Assembly (NCBI GenBank): GCA_964472505.1
Contig: CAYYQW010000112.1
Span: 1 to 8,966 of the forward strand
Origin: JAYEIA01 sp964472505
Lineage (GTDB): Bacteria; Bacteroidota; Bacteroidia; Bacteroidales; JAADGE01
DNA: 8,966 nt
Direction of reading: 5' to 3'
Shown here piece after piece: positions 5,759-8,966 of the stretch. Each line of letters begins with the position of its first letter. Positions within the stretch are counted from its first letter, which is position 1. The notes beneath the pieces were generated by a model that saw only the letters and a program-made list of their open reading frames with translations, was not told the origin of the DNA and made no database searches. A program made the position numbers and the translations under genes.

Positions 5759-7954
5759 TTAGCGCGTAAACAGCATTTCACGATATTTTGGCAGCGGCCA
5801 CAAAGCATCATCTACAATCAGCTCAAGTTTATCGGTATGATAACGAATTTCATCAAGATGCGGCATCACATTTTGCTCATACATAGCCAGACGCTCCGCA
5901 CAATTATCTTTGGCATTGGCTTCTTTACGTGCATTAATCATTTCTTTTACACTCGTAATAATTTTGTTACGATGATTATTCAATTTTTCTAAAGTGGATA
6001 GTGAGTCCGAAGCATTTCTGTGAAAATCTTCCGAATTTGGGTACAGCTCCTTTAATCCGCGTAAATTTTCTATCAAAATATTTTGATATTTTATGGCGGT
6101 GGGGTTGATGTGATTTATGGCTAAATCGCCCAAAACACGCGATTCAATTTGAATTTTCTTATTATACTCCTCTATACTTATTTCATACCGAGAATTTAGC
6201 TCTCGCTTGGTTAAAATACCCGTACGTTCAAACAACTGTATGGTTTTCTCGCTGATATAAGCTTTATAAGCTTCGGAAGCTACTTTAATATTTGTAAGCC
6301 CGCGCTTATGCGCATCTTTTTCCCAATCGGCGCTGTATCCGTTACCTTCAAAACGCACCGCTTTCGATTCCGAAATGTACGTTCTCAGTATCTGAAAAAC
6401 AGCTTCATCTTTTTTCAAACCTTTTTCGGCAATTAAATCATTAACATCCTTATTGAAACCATTCAAACGATCGGCTACGGCAGCCGATAAAACCGTTATG
6501 GGCCCGGCAGAGTTAGCCGCTGAACCGACTGCCCTAAATTCAAATCGGTTTCCGGTAAAAGCGAAAGGCGAGGTGCGATTTCGATCCGTATTGTCGAGCA
6601 TCAACTCGGGAATTTTTCCGATATTGAGCTTTAATTTTGTTTTTAAATCCGGGCTCATTTTACTTTCCGGTATTTGCTGCTCCAATTCATCCAACATGGC
6701 CGTAAGCCGTTCGCCCAGAAATACGGACATAATGGCCGGAGGAGCTTCGCTGGCACCCAAACGATGCAAATTACCTGCCGACACAATGGAAGCACGCAAT
6801 AAATCGCCTTGCTCATAGACGGCTTTTACCACGTTTACCAAAAAGCTCAGAAAACGTAAATTTTGTTTGGGCGTATTGCCGGGCTGCAAAAGATTATCGC
6901 CGGTATCGGTCAATAAGGACCAGTTGTTGTGTTTTCCGGAGCCGTTAATGCCTTGGTAAGGTTTTTCGTGAAACAGCACTTTGAAATTATGCCGAACGGA
7001 AACGCGCCGCATAACTTCCATAAGCAGCAGATTGTGATCGTTGGCCAAATTGGCTTCTTCAAAAATTGGGGCACATTCGAACTGGTTTGGAGCCACTTCA
7101 TTGTGTCTGGTTTTTACGGGAATACCAAGCTTATGCGCCTCATATTCAAATTCTTTCATAAAAGCAGCCACCCGCTCCGGTATGGCTCCAAAATAATGAT
7201 CGTTGAGTTGTTGGTCTTTAGCTGCGGAATGTCCCATTAAGGTGCGTCCGGAAAGCATTAAATCGGGGCGAGCTTCGTACAGCGCTCGGTCAATCAAAAA
7301 GTATTCTTGCTCCCAACCTAAAGTAGCCGATACTTTAGTCACTTTTTTATCGAAAAACTGCATGGTTTCAACAGCAGCCTCATCCAGAGCATTCAAGGAT
7401 TTGAGCAATGGCGTTTTATAATCAAGCGCTTCGCCGGTATAGGCTACAAATATGGTCGGAATACATAATGTGTTATCAATAACAAAAGCCGGCGAGGACG
7501 GATCCCAAGCTGTGTAACCGCGAGCTTCAAACGTATTGCGAAGTCCGCCGTGCGGAAAACTCGACGCGTCGGGTTCTTGCTGAGAGAGCATTCTTCCGCT
7601 GAAGCCTTCAAAAGCTTTGCTTCGGCTGTCAATTTCGAGAAAAGCATCGTGCTTTTCGGCGGTTTGTCCGGTAAGCGGATGAAACCAGTGCGTGTAATGC
7701 GTGGCGCCGCGCTCGGCCGCCCAAGCTTTCATACCGGCGGCAATTTGATCGGCCACCGAACGCTTGATTCTTGTTCCGGTTTCTACCGCATTAATTACGT
7801 GCTCATAGGCATGCTTAGGCATATAGCCGTGCATGGTTTCATAATCAAAAACATTTTGTCCGAAGTAATCGGAAATCTTTGTTTCTGTTTGATGGTGCTT
7901 AACCGGTTTTCGGTCAATGATTTTTTCAATGGTTTTTTGTCGCAGTGATGCCAT
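5759..7954 (-). CDS. glnN: Glutamine synthetase type III
   Basis: This 731-residue cytoplasmic enzyme makes glutamine from glutamate, ammonia and ATP. Its length fits the GSIII family (about 700-730 residues, as in Bacteroides fragilis GlnN) and far exceeds types I and II. An N-terminal GSIII domain precedes the catalytic core. The core shows GWEQEYFLID (213-222, metal-binding Glu215 and Glu217), NEVAPNQFECAP (from 285), HEKPYQGINGSGKHNNWSL (from 329) and RNRTSPFAFTGNRFEFRAVGS (from 458, Glu472 and Arg474). A helical C-terminal GSIII domain follows. The frame is open 19 codons further upstream, but the promoter candidate falls inside that stretch and it is an unlikely extension, so the Met of MASLRQKTIEK at 7954 is chosen. 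No PII, AmtB or GOGAT gene is adjacent. Degenerate repeats cover its promoter region. Confidence 0.96.
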   Translation of the reverse strand: MASLRQKTIEKIIDRKPVKHHQTETKISDYFGQNVFDYETMHGYMPKHAYEHVINAVETGTRIKRSVADQIAAGMKAWAAERGATHYTHWFHPLTGQTAEKHDAFLEIDSRSKAFEGFSGRMLSQQEPDASSFPHGGLRNTFEARGYTAWDPSSPAFVIDNTLCIPTIFVAYTGEALDYKTPLLKSLNALDEAAVETMQFFDKKVTKVSATLGWEQEYFLIDRALYEARPDLMLSGRTLMGHSAAKDQQLNDHYFGAIPERVAAFMKEFEYEAHKLGIPVKTRHNEVAPNQFECAPIFEEANLANDHNLLLMEVMRRVSVRHNFKVLFHEKPYQGINGSGKHNNWSLLTDTGDNLLQPGNTPKQNLRFLSFLVNVVKAVYEQGDLLRASIVSAGNLHRLGASEAPPAIMSVFLGERLTAMLDELEQQIPESKMSPDLKTKLKLNIGKIPELMLDNTDRNRTSPFAFTGNRFEFRAVGSAANSAGPITVLSAAVADRLNGFNKDVNDLIAEKGLKKDEAVFQILRTYISESKAVRFEGNGYSADWEKDAHKRGLTNIKVASEAYKAYISEKTIQLFERTGILTKRELNSRYEISIEEYNKKIQIESRVLGDLAINHINPTAIKYQNILIENLRGLKELYPNSEDFHRNASDSLSTLEKLNNHRNKIITSVKEMINARKEANAKDNCAERLAMYEQNVMPHLDEIRYHTDKLELIVDDALWPLPKYREMLFTR

Positions 7955-7981
7955 AAAGCTATTTTTAAAATTTAAAAACAC

Positions 7982-8011
7982 CAAATATAAAAACTTGAAT
8001 CTAAAAAACAA
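7982..8011 (-). promoter_or_regulatory. Candidate promoter for glutamine synthetase III
   Basis: On the minus strand TTG (8011-8009), 19 nt, then TATATTTG (7989-7982), an exact fit to TTG-N17-23-TAnnTTTG. The -7 box ends 27 nt before the ATG at 7954, giving a leader of about 20 nt. The -33 element sits within the first of three degenerate repeats, so a factor binding there could affect RNA polymerase access. Confidence 0.55.
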
Positions 8012-8131
8012 GGGGGATTTTGAAAATTTTACTATTTTTTAATAAATAGATCTTAAAAAAACAGGGGCTTATTTGAAATTTTATCACTTTTTATACAAAT
8101 AACTCTTAAATATGTTGGTGATTTTTGAATA
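8000..8131. repeat. Three degenerate direct repeats spaced about 52 bp apart, upstream of glnN
   Basis: Units begin at 8000, 8051 and 8104 (spacings 51 and 53). Each starts TCTWAAA, continues to a G-rich core (GGGGG, GGGG, GGTG) and then a TTTGAA block followed by A/T. The first two units are clearly alike (AAAAACA, GGGG, TTGAAA, ATTTTA in the same order); the third is more diverged. A weaker fourth start, TCTTTAAAAAA, is at 8150. A/T-rich composition inflates the similarity, so the call rests mainly on the shared G core and TTTGAA at constant spacing. Confidence 0.4.
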
Positions 8132-8240
8132 ACACCTTAAATTCGAATGTCTTTAAAAAACCTTATTAAGCTAATTCAAATATTGAATTAGACGTATGAA
8201 TACGACAAATTTTAAAATTACAACACACCGGTGATTTTCG

Positions 8241-8272
8241 GATTCCCCCTTGGAGAAGGGGGCAGGGGGATT
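8241..8272. repeat. C-rich/G-rich palindromic repeat element
   Basis: CCCCCTT (8245-8251) pairs with AAGGGGG (8256-8262) around GGAG, and a second G-run GGGGGATT (8265-8272) can pair in its place with the same left arm (GATTCCCCC from 8241). This two-register layout in otherwise AT-rich DNA is typical of small dispersed intergenic elements. It has no T-tract after it and is not a convincing terminator. Confidence 0.45.
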
Positions 8273-8462
8273 GATAGAATCAAAATGCGGTAAAATCATA
8301 TTTTGTAGCCTGCATGCTTAATCGCAGAAACATTTTTTTCAAATCATAGCTTTTGTAAAGCCTGTGAATCAAAATAATGTAAATATTAATAAAATGCCTA
8401 ATTCAAATATTACTAAAAAAGCGACCATCTGTTTTACCTGAGTAAGGACTTGAACCAAGATG

Positions 8463-8491
8463 CTTCCGGATCCCAAAAGGGATGCCGGAAG
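8463..8491. repeat. Imperfect hairpin element with AAAA loop
   Basis: CTTCCGG-ATCCC (8463-8474) pairs with GGGATGCCGGAAG (8479-8491) with one bulged base, closing on AAAA. The stem is 12 bp and strongly paired. No T-tract follows on either strand, so it is listed as a structural repeat candidate rather than a terminator. Confidence 0.4.
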
Positions 8492-8528
8492 ATCTAAAAA
8501 TCAGTTATAAATACAAAAAGAAGAAGAC

Positions 8529-8573
8529 CTGCCGGCGTCTCCGACCCGGCAGCGTCTGCACAGAACCCGGCTG
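8529..8573. repeat. GC-rich hairpin and direct-repeat block
   Basis: CTGCCGG (8529-8535) pairs with CCGGCAG (8546-8552) across a 10-nt loop. GCGTCT occurs at 8535-8540 and again at 8552-8557, and ACCCGGC at 8544-8550 and 8565-8571. The block is far more GC-rich than its surroundings, suggesting a different origin from the flanking DNA. A plus-strand frame is open from 8498 to the TAG at 8636-8638 but has no start codon near its beginning, so no gene is called. Confidence 0.4.
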
Positions 8574-8647
8574 ATTTTAACGCTGAATTTTTGAAAGTAA
8601 TGAAAAGCGTGAGTTATGGCGGGAAACTTCAGAAATAGTATTATCGC

Positions 8648-8680
8648 AAAAAAAGCAAGCCCAAAATATTGAGCTTGCTT
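8648..8680 (-). terminator. Intrinsic terminator on the minus strand
   Basis: On the minus strand AAGCAAGC (8680-8673) pairs perfectly with GCTTGCTT (8660-8653). The stem extends through one mismatch by TCAA/TTG-type inner pairing, and is followed at once by seven T residues (8654-8648). On the plus strand the same stem is followed only by CACTTTTAAT, so direction is clear. No gene lies to its right within the window, so it must end a transcript that starts beyond 8966 or a short non-coding RNA starting in 8700-8966. Confidence 0.75.
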
Positions 8681-8699
8681 CACTTTTAATAATTTATAA

Positions 8700-8865
8700 T
8701 GATTATCCGCATGTTCCCCAAGATTATAATCACCGACTTCGACAGGCTCAGCCTCCGAAAATACCGAAGGAGACTGAGCTTGTCGAAGTCGGTGATAACT
8801 AAGTATGCGTAATAAGCTAATAAGCAACAACTTAAAATACGAATAGGGGGAAATGCGGATATTCA
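8700..8865. mobile_element. MITE-like nested palindrome carrying REP-like copy 2
   Basis: Outer arms at 8700-8721 and 8844-8865 are inverted copies matching at 18 of 22 positions, with TGAWTATCCGCAT at the outer ends and C/G runs inside. Nested within is a REP-like hairpin, arms 8731-8756 and 8769-8794 (24 of 26 paired, containing CTTCGACARGCTCAG). The right side between core and outer arm is about 49 nt and the left side about 9 nt. No transposase and no clear target-site duplication are visible, since both flanks are A/T-rich. The core is related to the element at 5584-5643. A structured RNA is an alternative reading. Confidence 0.55.
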
Positions 8866-8966
8866 TTTAATTTAATTTATTTATTGTTTGTTGGTAATTT
8901 CAAAAAAACAGAGCCGAACAACGGATTTGCCGTGTTAAACGGCAAGCAGAATTAACTCTAAACCAA

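Larger units (their letters stand above)
7955..8966. other. One-kilobase non-coding region rich in palindromes and repeats
   Basis: No reading frame here has both a credible start and protein-like composition. Besides the elements annotated separately, it holds a 14-nt direct repeat CTAATTCAAATATT (8171-8184 and 8398-8411), whose first copy is part of a hairpin TAATTCAA/TTGAATTA (8172-8190). It also has a weak stem CAAAAT/ATTTTG (8281-8286 with 8300-8305) and a 7-bp hairpin TTGCCGT/ACGGCAA (8927-8945). Base composition switches sharply between A/T-rich stretches and short GC-rich blocks. The mixture suggests an accumulation site for small dispersed elements; 8282-8420 shows nothing else recognisable. 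Confidence 0.7.

Noticed and set aside
7955..8011. 19-codon N-terminal extension of glutamine synthetase III
   Set aside because: It is rich in Phe, Lys and Leu and overlaps the candidate promoter. The Met at 7954 gives the usual family length.
5759..8011. Sizeable open frames opposite or inside glnN (for example 6453-6818, 7550-7948 on the plus strand)
   Set aside because: They are shadows of the glutamine synthetase frame, whose catalytic motifs are intact throughout.
8446..8456. Minus-strand GGTTCAAGTCC, which looks like a tRNA T-arm
   Set aside because: The T-stem does not pair over five bases, and no acceptor, D-arm or anticodon stem can be placed around it.
8501..8866. 121-codon open frame on the minus strand
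   Set aside because: It runs through the REP-like hairpin, the terminator and the GC-rich hairpin block, and has no domain-like pattern. It is open by chance across repeats.
8690..8880. Target-site duplication around the MITE-like element
   Set aside because: Both flanks are runs of A and T, so short matches such as TTTA are uninformative.

Overview
The window looks like a chromosomal stretch from a member of the Bacteroidota. Three things support this. It carries a type III glutamine synthetase of the Bacteroides GlnN kind and an outer-membrane TonB-dependent receptor. Upstream of all five genes there are exact matches to the Bacteroidota -7 box TAnnTTTG, three of them with a TTG or TTTG at the right spacing. 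Recognisable Shine-Dalgarno sequences are absent, which is usual for this phylum. The DNA is AT-rich between genes and moderately AT-rich within them. Genus cannot be assigned.

Layout: 1-413 is non-coding and holds a repeat-like block with three small hairpins, then the promoter of a TonB-dependent receptor (414-2603, +). Convergent to it are radC (2629-3330, -) and, upstream of radC, an EamA/DMT-family permease (3441-4370, -). A 121-bp divergent promoter region separates the permease from a membrane-bound sensor histidine kinase (4492-5496, +). A 262-bp gap with a REP-like hairpin and a heptamer tandem repeat follows. Then comes glnN-type glutamine synthetase III (5759-7954, -). The last kilobase (7955-8966) has no credible gene and is packed with palindromes and repeats, plus one strong intrinsic terminator on the minus strand.

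The five genes do not form an obvious pathway. They cover outer-membrane uptake, a RadC-family protein, inner-membrane drug/metabolite transport, signal sensing and ammonia assimilation. Each appears to have its own promoter with a short leader. No response regulator, SusD partner, ABC importer, PII/AmtB or GOGAT gene lies in the window, so the kinase, receptor and glutamine synthetase are all orphans here.

The less ordinary content is in the intergenic DNA. Two copies of a REP-like element share sequence beyond the central hairpin; one of them is nested in a 22-bp terminal inverted repeat and lies next to a minus-strand terminator. Degenerate repeats spaced about 52 bp apart sit over and upstream of the glutamine synthetase promoter. 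A perfect 14-bp palindrome overlaps the receptor's -7 box. I saw no defence system, CRISPR array, tRNA, rRNA or complete transposase. Nothing in the coding part looks like an undescribed system.
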